DNA from: Hufsiella ginkgonis
Lineage (GTDB): Bacteria > Bacteroidota > Bacteroidia > Sphingobacteriales > Sphingobacteriaceae
Assembly (NCBI RefSeq): GCF_009834915.1
Contig: NZ_WVHS01000006.1
Location: 1-64,000 of the forward strand
DNA length: 64,000 nt
Direction of reading: 5' to 3'
The stretch's first letter is position 1; every line of letters starts with the position of its first letter. The position numbers were made by a program, and so were the translations under genes. Below, one piece after another: positions 33,820 through 42,864 of this stretch. The notes below the pieces were generated by a model, which had not been told where the DNA came from, did no database searches, and worked only from the letters and a program-made list of their open reading frames with translations.

Positions 33820-35451
33820 ATGAATGTTAACCAACTGCAAACTGCAGACTACATTGTTTTTGTCTTTTATTTCCTGGTAATTGCCGGCTATGGCTATTAT
33901 ATCTATCACAAAAAGAAGAAAACCGATACTTCACGCGATTTTTTCCTGGCAGAAGGCTCACTTACCTGGTGGGCCATCGGGGCTTCCCTTATTGCGTCGA
34001 ATATTTCTGCGGAACACTTTATCGGGATGTCGGGCTCGGGTTTCGCCATCGGCCTGGCCATCTCTACTTACGAGTGGATGGCGGCCGCTACGCTGATCCT
34101 GGTAGCGTGGTTCATCATTCCGCTGTATCTCAAAAATAAGATCTATACTATGCCGCAGTTTCTCGCGGAACGGTATAACGGGCTGGTAAGTACCACCATG
34201 GCCATTATCTGGCTGCTGGTGTACGTGTTTGTAAACCTGAGCTCTATCATTTACCTCGGCGCGCTGGCCATTGCGGCCATTACCGGGATTTCTTTCGATG
34301 TGGTGGTAATAGGCCTGTGCCTCTTTTCGGCCGTGGTTACCCTCGGCGGGATGAAAGTGATCGGCTATACCGACGTGATCCAAGTGTTGGTGCTCATTAT
34401 CGGCGGACTGGTGACTACTTATCTGGCCCTTTCGCTGCTGGCCGAACAATTTGGCTTTGGGAACGACATCCTTAAAGGGCTCACCGTGCTGCGGGATGAG
34501 GCGCCGGACCATCTACACATGATCTTCGATAAATCGAGCCCCCATTACATGGAGCTGCCCGGCATTTCGGTGCTCATCGGCGGAATGCTGATCAATAACC
34601 TGGCTTACTGGGGCTGCAACCAGTATATCGTACAGCGCGCCCTGGGCGCCGACCTCAGAACCGCGCGTACCGGTATCCTGTTCGCCGCCTTCCTCAAGCT
34701 GCTGATCCCCGTGATTGCCGTGCTGCCAGGTATCGTGATGTTCGTGCTGCATGAAAAGGGTATGTTCCGGCAGGAGATGATGGGACCGGCCGGTTCCGTA
34801 AAACCCGACCAGGCGTACCCTACCCTCATGAACCTGCTGCCCGCCGGACTTAAAGGTGTTGCCTTTGCCGCGCTCACTGCAGCCATTGTGGCTTCGCTGG
34901 CGGGTAAGGCAAACAGTATTTCAACGATCTTCTCCCTGGATATTTATCATAAATATTTTAACAAGGATGCTTCGGAGCGCAAAGTAGTGCTTACCGGGCG
35001 CTGGGCGGTGGTAATTTCGCTGGTGCTGGGTGGTTTTGTGGCCCGTAAGCTTGGCGCGCTCGACCAGGCATACCAGTTCATCCAGGAATATGTGGGATTT
35101 TTTGCGCCTGGCGTGCTGGCCATCTTCCTGCTTGGCTTGTTCTGGAAACGAACATCGGCCCAGGCCGCCCTAACGGCCGCAATCTCCACCATCCTAATCT
35201 CGGTAGTCCTGAAATTCCTCCCCCTTTGGACCGGCGGGAACTTTCCGGCACTTCCGTTTTTTAACCGGATGGAAATCACTTTCGTGGTTATCGTGATCCT
35301 GATGGTGGTCATCAGCCTGGCGAAACCAACTAAAAGCACGTCGACTATTATCCCGCCGGAAAAGGCGGATTTCCAGGTCTCCTGGTCATTCGTCCTGTTA
35401 TCCTTAGTGATCTCCGGGATCCTGGCGGCGCTATATACGATTTATTGGTAG
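33820..35451 (+). CDS. Sodium/solute symporter (SSS family, sugar-type)
   Basis: This 543-residue protein has about 14 membrane helices and shows the SSS signature. Its parts are DFFLAEGSLTWWAIGASLIA, SNISAEHFIGMSGSGFAIGL, YTMPQFLAERYNGLVST, GGMKVIGYTDVIQVLVLIIG, WGCNQYIVQRALGADLR and IVASLAGKANSISTIFSLDI. The last is the core Na-binding helix region. These carriers take up sugars with sodium. The GH43 gene starts 22 bp after its stop, so the pair likely releases and imports a sugar such as arabinose or xylose. Confidence 0.9.
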   Translation: MNVNQLQTADYIVFVFYFLVIAGYGYYIYHKKKKTDTSRDFFLAEGSLTWWAIGASLIASNISAEHFIGMSGSGFAIGLAISTYEWMAAATLILVAWFIIPLYLKNKIYTMPQFLAERYNGLVSTTMAIIWLLVYVFVNLSSIIYLGALAIAAITGISFDVVVIGLCLFSAVVTLGGMKVIGYTDVIQVLVLIIGGLVTTYLALSLLAEQFGFGNDILKGLTVLRDEAPDHLHMIFDKSSPHYMELPGISVLIGGMLINNLAYWGCNQYIVQRALGADLRTARTGILFAAFLKLLIPVIAVLPGIVMFVLHEKGMFRQEMMGPAGSVKPDQAYPTLMNLLPAGLKGVAFAALTAAIVASLAGKANSISTIFSLDIYHKYFNKDASERKVVLTGRWAVVISLVLGGFVARKLGALDQAYQFIQEYVGFFAPGVLAIFLLGLFWKRTSAQAALTAAISTILISVVLKFLPLWTGGNFPALPFFNRMEITFVVIVILMVVISLAKPTKSTSTIIPPEKADFQVSWSFVLLSLVISGILAALYTIYW

Positions 35452-35472
35452 TAAGATCTCATTTGCCTCTCA

Positions 35473-36435
35473 ATGAAAAAGATCCTGTTTATCATTCTGC
35501 CGCTGCTGGCTAACGCTATGGCGTTGCTGGCACAGACGCCGGCCAACCCCGTTATAACGGGTGCAGACCCGCATGCCATCCGCATCCGGAAAGAGTATTG
35601 GGTATACCCTACCAACTCTTCAGATACGGGCGTCTTTCGCCGTGCAGACCGTTTTTTTGGCTATGCATCCCGCGACCTGGTGAAATGGGAGAATCGCGGA
35701 ACGCTGATCCTGCAGGATGACATTGCATGGATAAAAGATGATAGCGCCCGCAGCCATTCTCTTTGGGCTCCTGCTATGTTCAGGAAAGGCAAAAAATATT
35801 ACCTGTACTATTCTGTGGGACCTCAGAACCCTACCCCAAGCAGGATAGGCGTAGCTGTTTCTAACTCCCCCGCACATGGATTTAAAGATTCAGGCAAACA
35901 GCTGCTTACCGGCGGCAACGGCTTCGAGGCCATCGACCCGATGGTGTTTAAAGATCCCAGGACAAAAAATACCTACCTCTATTGCGGCGGAAGCGCGGGA
36001 GCGAAACTGCGGGTGTTCAAGCTAAAGGCCAACCTGGTAGAGATCGATCACGAAGTGGAGGTTGCCCAACCCCCGGCTTTCACCGAAGGCGCGTTTATGC
36101 ATGTGCGGAACGGCATTTATTACCTCTCCTATAGCCACGGAAGCTGGAACAACTCCAGTTATTCTGTACATTACGCTACCTCGAAATCGGCTGTCGGACC
36201 GTGGGATTACAAAGGCGTGGTACTGGCCAGTGATTCGACACATAAGGGCCCGGGCCATCACTCATTTCTCGCCGACCGTTCCGGGAAGAAATGGTACATC
36301 GTGTATCACCGCTGGGAAAAAACAGGTGAAGGACCTTACCGCGGGGCAAGGAAAACAGCCGTAGAAGAGATCCGGTTCACGAAAACGGGAGATATAGAGC
36401 CCATAAAAATGACAGACGGCGTAGCCGCAAAATAA
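35473..36435 (+). CDS. Glycoside hydrolase family 43 protein
   Basis: This 320-residue enzyme has a signal peptide (MKKILFIILPLLANAMALLA). The five-bladed propeller shows the GH43 triad: the Asp base D32 in TGADPHAIR, the modulating Asp D155 in FEAIDPMVFK and the acid Glu E205 in FTEGAFMH. GH43 enzymes act on arabinose- and xylose-containing chains. It directly follows an SSS symporter and precedes a tandem operator and another transport gene, indicating a carbohydrate locus. Confidence 0.9.
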   Translation: MKKILFIILPLLANAMALLAQTPANPVITGADPHAIRIRKEYWVYPTNSSDTGVFRRADRFFGYASRDLVKWENRGTLILQDDIAWIKDDSARSHSLWAPAMFRKGKKYYLYYSVGPQNPTPSRIGVAVSNSPAHGFKDSGKQLLTGGNGFEAIDPMVFKDPRTKNTYLYCGGSAGAKLRVFKLKANLVEIDHEVEVAQPPAFTEGAFMHVRNGIYYLSYSHGSWNNSSYSVHYATSKSAVGPWDYKGVVLASDSTHKGPGHHSFLADRSGKKWYIVYHRWEKTGEGPYRGARKTAVEEIRFTKTGDIEPIKMTDGVAAK

Positions 36436-36546
36436 GAACATACGCCGCCCCCTCTCGGACGTGAACGGCGGTGAATGTGTTAAACCCACCGGATGGATCA
36501 ATCTTCGCTGCTACGCTAAACCAAGTCAACGACCTGGTGATTATTC

Positions 36547-36584
36547 CCTGGGATCGTTCCCAGGTGTTGGGATCGTTCCCAGGG
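36547..36584. promoter_or_regulatory. Tandem LacI-like operators
   Basis: TGGGATCGTTCCCA occurs at 36549-36562 and again at 36568-36581, 19 bp apart, each a palindrome around a central CG as in LacI/GalR-family operators. The outer flanks CCCTGGG/CCCAGGG extend the symmetry, so the pair could also fold into one hairpin. It lies about 100 bp before the SSS/FAD-oxidoreductase genes. No LacI-type gene is in the window. Confidence 0.6.
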
Positions 36585-36684
36585 AAATTTAAATACAGGT
36601 ACCCACCTGTCATCCGAAGGTTTCACAGATATTAGCCTGAAATTATTCTGCTAACCAATCATGTTTTAATCCCGGTAATTCCTC

Positions 36685-38388
36685 GTGAGCTCGCTAACAG
36701 ATACCTCGGTCATTGTTGTTTTCTCGGTGTTTATTATGCTGATCGGCTTCCTTTTTTCGCGGACCGGCAGAAACCTCAAATCCTTTTTTGCGGGCGGCGA
36801 GGCAGTTCCATGGTTTATTGGCGGGCTATCGCTCTTTATGAGTTTCTTTTCTGCAGGCACCTTCGTGGCCTGGGGCTCCATCGCTTATAAATACGGGTGG
36901 GTGGCCATCACCATCCAGTGGACGATGTGTATCGGAGGCCTCGTTACCGGTTTTTTTATCGCACCGTTATGGAAAGCTACGGGCAATCTTACCGCCGCCG
37001 AGTTCATTAAAGAGCGGCTGGGCATTAACGTCCAAAAATGTTATATCTACATTTTTATGCTGGTGTCTATCTTTATCAAGGCATCGGTATTATATTCTGT
37101 GGCCAGGCTCGTTGGCTCCTCACTGGGGTTTCCCCTGGTGCCTACCACGCTGTTGCTCGGCGTGTTCATGATCGCTTATACCGCCGTTGGCGGATTGTGG
37201 GCCGTAATGGTGACTGATATTCTCCAGTTCGTGATCCTTACGGCGGCTGTAGTGATCATCATCCCCCTTACATTTAACGCTGCGGGCGGCTTCAGCGGTT
37301 TTATCGATAAGGCGCCCGACGGCTTTTTTCACGTCATAAACGGCGAATACTCCTGGGGATTCATCCTCGCCTTTGCCATGTACCATATCTTTTATATCGG
37401 CGGTAACTGGACGTTCGTACAGCGTTACACGAGTGTCGGCTCGCCGCGATCGGCTTCTAAAGTGGCATTTCTTTTCGCGGGGCTCTACATCGTCAGCCCG
37501 GTACTGTGGATGCTGCCGCCCATGATCTACCAGACCATTAACCCGGGGCTTACCGGGCTCGAAACCGAAAATGCTTATCTTATGATCTGCAAACAGGTAC
37601 TGCCCGCAGGGCTAATGGGCCTCATGCTTACCGGCATGTATTTTTCTACCTCGGCTTCGGCCAATACGGCGCTTAACGTGGTATCTGCGGTATTTACCAA
37701 CGACATTTATAAAAGCTCCATTAACCCCGCGGCATCCGATTCACAGCTGATGAAAATGGCCCGCGGCTCCTCCTGGGTGTTTGGGGGCTGTATGATCGTC
37801 ATTGCCCTTGTGGTGCCTTATATCGGCGGTATTGTGGAGGTTACGTTAAGCATCGCCTCCGTTACGGGCGGCCCGCTGCTGGCCCCGCCCATCTGGGCCC
37901 TGGTTTCTAAGCGGCTTACCGGGAGGGCTACCCTTTATATTACGCTGATAAGCCTGCTGGTGAACCTGTTTTTCAAGGTATTGCTGCCGCAGATCTTCGA
38001 TCTGAAGCTCGACCGTGCCCAGGAAATGATGCTGGGAGTTGGTCTGCCCTTCCTCATGTTAGCCGCTTACGAAGCATATGCTTATTTCAACCAGCTTTAT
38101 AGCCCGGAATATACACACTACCAGGCACTTCGCGCGCAGCGTAAGGAAGATGCGCTGGAGATAAGTGCAAGGGAGGCGGCGGAGATAAAAAAACAAAACA
38201 GGTTCGGCCTAAAAGTGATCGCCTTTTCGCTCACATTTATCGCCCTGCTCTTGTTCATCCTGTCGTTTTTGGCAACTACAAGCACAACGCTGGTAACCGG
38301 TATCGCCGTGTTGATACTGGCATCGGCATATATCCCTTACCACGCATCGCGAAAAGCCCGCAAAGCGGACGAGATACCAGGAAATTAA
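36685..38388 (+). CDS. Sodium/solute symporter (SSS family)
   Basis: This 567-residue protein starts at the GTG at 36685; no better ATG precedes the first membrane segment. SSS motifs are FFAGGEAVPWFIGGLSLFMS, LTAAEFIKERLGINV, TAVGGLWAVMVTDILQFVIL, FVQRYTSVGSPRSASKVAF and FSTSASANTALNVVSAVFT. The C-terminal region has a charged coil before two last helices. It overlaps in direction with the FAD oxidoreductase 22 bp downstream. The substrate is unknown, likely a sugar or sugar acid used with that enzyme. Confidence 0.88.
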   Translation: MSSLTDTSVIVVFSVFIMLIGFLFSRTGRNLKSFFAGGEAVPWFIGGLSLFMSFFSAGTFVAWGSIAYKYGWVAITIQWTMCIGGLVTGFFIAPLWKATGNLTAAEFIKERLGINVQKCYIYIFMLVSIFIKASVLYSVARLVGSSLGFPLVPTTLLLGVFMIAYTAVGGLWAVMVTDILQFVILTAAVVIIIPLTFNAAGGFSGFIDKAPDGFFHVINGEYSWGFILAFAMYHIFYIGGNWTFVQRYTSVGSPRSASKVAFLFAGLYIVSPVLWMLPPMIYQTINPGLTGLETENAYLMICKQVLPAGLMGLMLTGMYFSTSASANTALNVVSAVFTNDIYKSSINPAASDSQLMKMARGSSWVFGGCMIVIALVVPYIGGIVEVTLSIASVTGGPLLAPPIWALVSKRLTGRATLYITLISLLVNLFFKVLLPQIFDLKLDRAQEMMLGVGLPFLMLAAYEAYAYFNQLYSPEYTHYQALRAQRKEDALEISAREAAEIKKQNRFGLKVIAFSLTFIALLLFILSFLATTSTTLVTGIAVLILASAYIPYHASRKARKADEIPGN

Positions 38389-38409
38389 TACAAAGTCAGG
38401 ACGGTTAAG

Positions 38410-40689
38410 ATGCTAAACAGTAAAGGCGGCAAAAAGCGCGCGCTAAAATTGGTGGAATTTAATACGGAGCTGGCCATCGTGGGCGGCGGGCTCCCGGGGG
38501 TTTGTGCGGCCATTACGGCGGCACGCCAGGGTTTGAAAGTGGTGCTCGTGCAGGACCGCCCCGTGCTGGGCGGTAACGCCTCGAGCGAGGTGCGTCTTTG
38601 GGTGCTTGGCTCTACCTCGCATATGGGTAATAACAACCGCTGGGCGCGCGAAGGCGGCGTGATAGATGAACTGCTGGTAGAAAATATGTACCGCAACCCG
38701 GAAGGCAACCCGCTCATATTCGATACCGTGATCCTGGAAAAAGTGATCAGCGAAAAGAATATCACGTTGCTGCTCAATACTTCGGTATACGATGCGGACG
38801 TTATTGAGCATAAGATCCGCTCAGTAACAGGTTTTTGCAGCCAGAATTCTACAACATACCGCGTCCTTGCGCCCATTTTTTGCGACGCCTCCGGCGATGG
38901 GATCCTGGGTTTCTTAGCCGGTGCCGCTTTCAGGCAGGGCGCCGAGAGCCGGGAGGAGTTCGGTGAAAAGTTCGCCCCCCGGGCGGCTTACGGCGAATTG
39001 CTTGGCCATTCCATTTACTTTTATACCAAAGATACCGGGAAGCCGGTGAAGTTTGTTCCGCCTTCTTACGCATTAACGGATATCACCCAGATCCCGCGTC
39101 ACCGCAATTTTAAGGTCGGCGAGGAAGGATGCCGGCTCTGGTGGCTCGAATATGGCGGCAGGCTCGATACCGTACACGAAACCGAAACCATTAAATGGGA
39201 ACTCTGGAAAGTGGTATACGGTGTTTGGAACTACATAAAAAACTCCGGCCGGTTTCCCGAAGCAGCGACACTTACGCTCGAGTGGGTAGGCACTATCCCA
39301 GGTAAACGGGAAAGCCGCCGTTTTGAAGGCGACTACATGATGCGGCAGCAGGATGTGGTTGAGCAGCGCATACATTATGACGCGGTGGCTTTTGGCGGCT
39401 GGTCGCTCGACCTGCATCCTTCTGATGGTGTTTACAGCGACCTGCCAGGGTGTAACCAATGGCATTCCAAGGGCGTATACCAGGTGCCGTTCCGGTCGTT
39501 ATACAGCCGCAATATCAGTAATCTCTTGTTAGCCGGCCGCATTATCAGCGCAAGCCATGTGGCATTTGCCTCTACCAGGGTGATGGCTACCTGCGCACAT
39601 GCGGCCCAGGCCGTGGGGCTGGCGGCGGTACTTTGCGTACACGGGAATTTGTCGCCGAGGCAGCTGTCAGAACCCGTCAATATTACGCGTCTCCAGCGCG
39701 AATTACTTAAAACAGGGCAATATATCCCGGAGCTGAATCTCCGGGACCCCCTCGACCTGGCGCAAAGCGCGATCGTTTCCTCCGCGGGAGATTTTACGCT
39801 GCGGCAACTGCCATTCGACGGTCCCTGGATCCCCCTCACGATCTCCGCAGCCCAGATGGTCCCGTTTAACGGGGTGCTGCCGCAGACCACGGTTCTGGTG
39901 AGCGCCAGCCGGGACACCATGCTGGAAGTAACCTTGCGGATCAGCAGCAAACCCGGGAACCATACGCCCGATGTCATCCTCCGGCAACGATCATATGCGC
40001 TAAAGGCCGGCGAACAAAGGCTCGTGCTGGAGTTTGATCCTTCGGGTGAAGTGGATCAATATGCCTTTATCTGCTTTTTGAAAAATGAAGCGGTATCGCT
40101 GAAAGGTAGTAACCTGCGGTTATCAGGGATTCTTTCCGTATTTAACGGCTCAAATAAAGCGGTTTCCAATAACGGGAAGCAGGAGCCGACCGAAGATTAT
40201 GGCGTAGACACTTTCGAGTTCTGGTGCCCGCAACGGCGGCCGGCGGGGCACAACATCGGCATGGAATTTTCGGCGCCGGTGCATCGCTTTGCTGCTTCGA
40301 ACGTAGTGTCGGGGATCGGCCGCCCGGTAAACGCACCCAATGCGTGGATTGCGGCGTATGAAGAAACGCCCCGGCTTTCGTTCGAATGGGCAGCGCCGCA
40401 AATAATAAATAAGATCAGCATTTTATTCGATGCCGATTTCGATCACCCAATGGAGTCTTCACTGATGGGTCACCCGGAAAATATAATGCCCTTTTGCGTG
40501 CGCGAGTACGAGCTGCTAGATGAGCACGGCAACATGATCCTGCATGAAAAAGACAACCACCAGGCGTTTAACGAGATCGTGCCCGGCCAACCCGTTACCA
40601 CCAGCCGGTTAACGCTGAAAATGTGCCATCCCCAGGCCAATGTTCCTGCCGCCGTTTTTAAGGTTCGGTGTTATGGTTCCCCGGCTTAA
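38410..40689 (+). CDS. FAD-dependent oxidoreductase with C-terminal beta domains
   Basis: This 759-residue protein has an N-terminal FAD_oxidored (PF12831-like) domain. It shows the dinucleotide motif AIVGGGLPGVCAAITAARQG, the loop LGGNASSEVRLWVLG, DASGDGILGFLAGA and the second FAD segment NLLLAGRIISASHVAFAST. The last 300 residues (from about 450) are beta-rich and include a jelly-roll-like region. No signal peptide is seen. Such enzymes occur in carbohydrate-use clusters of Bacteroidota, and the direct coupling to an SSS transporter fits oxidation of an imported sugar derivative. Confidence 0.85.
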   Translation: MLNSKGGKKRALKLVEFNTELAIVGGGLPGVCAAITAARQGLKVVLVQDRPVLGGNASSEVRLWVLGSTSHMGNNNRWAREGGVIDELLVENMYRNPEGNPLIFDTVILEKVISEKNITLLLNTSVYDADVIEHKIRSVTGFCSQNSTTYRVLAPIFCDASGDGILGFLAGAAFRQGAESREEFGEKFAPRAAYGELLGHSIYFYTKDTGKPVKFVPPSYALTDITQIPRHRNFKVGEEGCRLWWLEYGGRLDTVHETETIKWELWKVVYGVWNYIKNSGRFPEAATLTLEWVGTIPGKRESRRFEGDYMMRQQDVVEQRIHYDAVAFGGWSLDLHPSDGVYSDLPGCNQWHSKGVYQVPFRSLYSRNISNLLLAGRIISASHVAFASTRVMATCAHAAQAVGLAAVLCVHGNLSPRQLSEPVNITRLQRELLKTGQYIPELNLRDPLDLAQSAIVSSAGDFTLRQLPFDGPWIPLTISAAQMVPFNGVLPQTTVLVSASRDTMLEVTLRISSKPGNHTPDVILRQRSYALKAGEQRLVLEFDPSGEVDQYAFICFLKNEAVSLKGSNLRLSGILSVFNGSNKAVSNNGKQEPTEDYGVDTFEFWCPQRRPAGHNIGMEFSAPVHRFAASNVVSGIGRPVNAPNAWIAAYEETPRLSFEWAAPQIINKISILFDADFDHPMESSLMGHPENIMPFCVREYELLDEHGNMILHEKDNHQAFNEIVPGQPVTTSRLTLKMCHPQANVPAAVFKVRCYGSPA

Positions 40690-40882
40690 GCCGGCGATTC
40701 ACAGACAGATAGTTTCGGCGGAGATTACTTACGCACGCTTTTCGTAAGGAGACTGCGGCCCTTAGGCAGAAAACGGCCTGCAGAACAAGAAGCCGGAGAC
40801 GCTTTTAAAAAAGATAAGCAAGACAAACAGCGAACGCGATCAACAAAACGGCTTCAAACGGGTTGTATCATAAAAGAGACCC

Positions 40883-41098
40883 ATGAACGACGATCATAAA
40901 ACCGGAGCGGAACGCGTTGACGAAGAGCTGAAGGCCTCGCAACCCGTTGAAACAGATTACGAGGCACATCACGATGATCCCGCGCCTCCCAAAGAAGCCG
41001 TGGTAGAACAAGACGAGGACGGCGCCGGGAAAGCCATGAAATGGGTGATCCCGGTAGTGGTAGCCGTATTGTTTATCCTTTGGCTGATCATTAAATAG
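40883..41098 (+). CDS. Small acidic single-pass membrane protein
   Basis: This 71-residue protein has a charged, low-complexity N-terminal part (DEELKASQPVETDYEAHHDD) and a C-terminal membrane helix (WVIPVVVAVLFILWLIIK). It is tail-anchored in form. The family is unknown but the composition is typical of real Bacteroidota small proteins. It stands alone between two longer genes. Confidence 0.6.
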   Translation: MNDDHKTGAERVDEELKASQPVETDYEAHHDDPAPPKEAVVEQDEDGAGKAMKWVIPVVVAVLFILWLIIK

Positions 41099-41244
41099 CC
41101 ATTTTCCTGCCGGGCCCTGCACCACAGCAAAGGGCCTGGCAGGAATCTCCGGATTCACCCGGAAGCGGTGGGCCACGGCCGTCTGCAGGCGCGCAGAACG
41201 GATCAATCCCTTTCCTACGTTTTAGGTATGATGTCAGGGACCGT

Positions 41245-41252
41245 TATTTTTG
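41245..41252 (+). promoter_or_regulatory. Bacteroidota -7 element TATTTTTG
   Basis: TATTTTTG matches TAnnTTTG and lies 37 nt before the M61 peptidase start. No exact -33 TTG is seen at the right distance. Confidence 0.35.
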
Positions 41253-41289
41253 TCGTGCATCAATAAAACAGAATCCTTATTTTAGTGGG

Positions 41290-42864
41290 ATGGCCCCCAA
41301 ACATCCTTTTATCCTGTTTTTTACCGGTTTATTGTTAAGTATATCGTTTGCTTTTGGACAGCAAGGCGGTAAACAACAATGGCATTACACGCTGTCGTTC
41401 GACCCGGCTGCAAAAAATGTGCATGTAAGCTTAACCCTGGCAGGAAGCCTTCCGGACCCGCTGGTATTTCGCATGGCTGCATGGACGCCCGGCTACTACC
41501 AGCTTATGAACTATGCGAAAAACCTTTCCGGCTTTAACGCCGCTGATGAACGGGGTGCATCGCTTACGTGGGAACAACCTGGTGCCGATGCCTGGAAAGT
41601 AAACACCGGTGGTAAGAAATCCATCACCCTGCAGTACGATATAAAAGCGCCAAGAAACTTTGTGGCAGGTAATTTTCTCGATGCGGAACATGGGTTCTTA
41701 TCACCCGCGGGCATCTTTCTATACCTGCCCGAACGCATAAAACAGCCGGTTACCGTTACCATTAAGCAGCCGGAAGGGTGGAGTGATATCGCTACCGGGA
41801 TGGACCACCTTGCCGCCGATCCTAACACGCTCACCGCTCCCGATTTTGATATCCTGTTCGACAGTCCCATCCTCCTGGGGAAACTGGAAACGCTTCCCGG
41901 ATTCCGCATCAAAGGGATTCCGCATAATTTTATCGCGTATAAAGCGGGTGATTTTGACCGGGCACAGTTTATGGCCGACCTCCGTAAGATCCTCGAGGCG
42001 GGAATTGCGGTGATTGGCGACATCCCTTACAAGCATTATACGTTCGTAGCCATCGGTCCCGGCGGCGGAGGTATCGAACACCTTAACTCCGCGGCGATCT
42101 CCTTTAACGGTACGGGGCTGAATACACCCGCCGGGCGGCTCAAATTATATAGTTTCCTGGCCCATGAATATTTTCATCACTATAACGTAAAGCGGATCAG
42201 GCCCATAGAGCTGGGCCCGTTTGATTACCAGAAAGAGAACCGCACCGAATCATTATGGGTATCCGAAGGTCTCAGTGTGTACTACGAGTACATCATGCTG
42301 CGGCGGGCGGGTCTCTCTACCGCCGATGAGTTTACCAACCAGCTTCGCACCAACCTGCTGGCATACGAAACCAAACCCGGACGCTTATACCAATCGGTTA
42401 CACAGGCAAGTTGGGAAACCTGGTCCGACGGCCCCTTTGGCCGTACCGGCGATGCAGTGAATAAGACCATCTCTTATTATGACAAAGGCCCCGTACTTGG
42501 CCTGATGCTCGACCTGAAGATCCGGCACGAAACGAATAATAAAAGGAGCCTCGACGATGTGATGCGTGCCGTATACCAGCAATATTACCGGAAACTGAAA
42601 CGCGGGTTTACCCCGGCCGAGTTCAGGCGGCAATGTGAGAAGGCGGCGGGCGTTCCGTTAACCGATTTTTTTGAATATGTAACCACCGTTAAAGAGATTG
42701 ATTACCATACCTATTTCGCTTATGCAGGCTTGGCAATAGATGATGCCTGGAAAGAACAGCCCGCTGCTGCGGAGAAAACGCGTTCATTTACCATTACGCC
42801 GTTACTTGCCCCGGATGCGTTACAGAAGGCCATTTATCAAAGCGTTTTTGGCGGAGGCAATTAA
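41290..42864 (+). CDS. M61-family metallopeptidase
   Basis: This 524-residue exported protein (signal FILFFTGLLLSISFAFGQQG) has the N-terminal beta domain of M61 peptidases (WHYTLSFDPAAKNVHVSLTL, FRMAAWTPGYYQLMNYAKN). The thermolysin-like zinc site is HEYFHHYNVKR, with the distal Glu in ESLWVSEGLSVYYEY. The family normally continues with a C-terminal PDZ domain to about 600 residues; here the protein stops after VKEIDYHTYFAYAGL and a short tail, so PDZ is missing. Its stop overlaps the convergent receptor gene by 4 bp. Confidence 0.9.
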   Translation: MAPKHPFILFFTGLLLSISFAFGQQGGKQQWHYTLSFDPAAKNVHVSLTLAGSLPDPLVFRMAAWTPGYYQLMNYAKNLSGFNAADERGASLTWEQPGADAWKVNTGGKKSITLQYDIKAPRNFVAGNFLDAEHGFLSPAGIFLYLPERIKQPVTVTIKQPEGWSDIATGMDHLAADPNTLTAPDFDILFDSPILLGKLETLPGFRIKGIPHNFIAYKAGDFDRAQFMADLRKILEAGIAVIGDIPYKHYTFVAIGPGGGGIEHLNSAAISFNGTGLNTPAGRLKLYSFLAHEYFHHYNVKRIRPIELGPFDYQKENRTESLWVSEGLSVYYEYIMLRRAGLSTADEFTNQLRTNLLAYETKPGRLYQSVTQASWETWSDGPFGRTGDAVNKTISYYDKGPVLGLMLDLKIRHETNNKRSLDDVMRAVYQQYYRKLKRGFTPAEFRRQCEKAAGVPLTDFFEYVTTVKEIDYHTYFAYAGLAIDDAWKEQPAAAEKTRSFTITPLLAPDALQKAIYQSVFGGGN

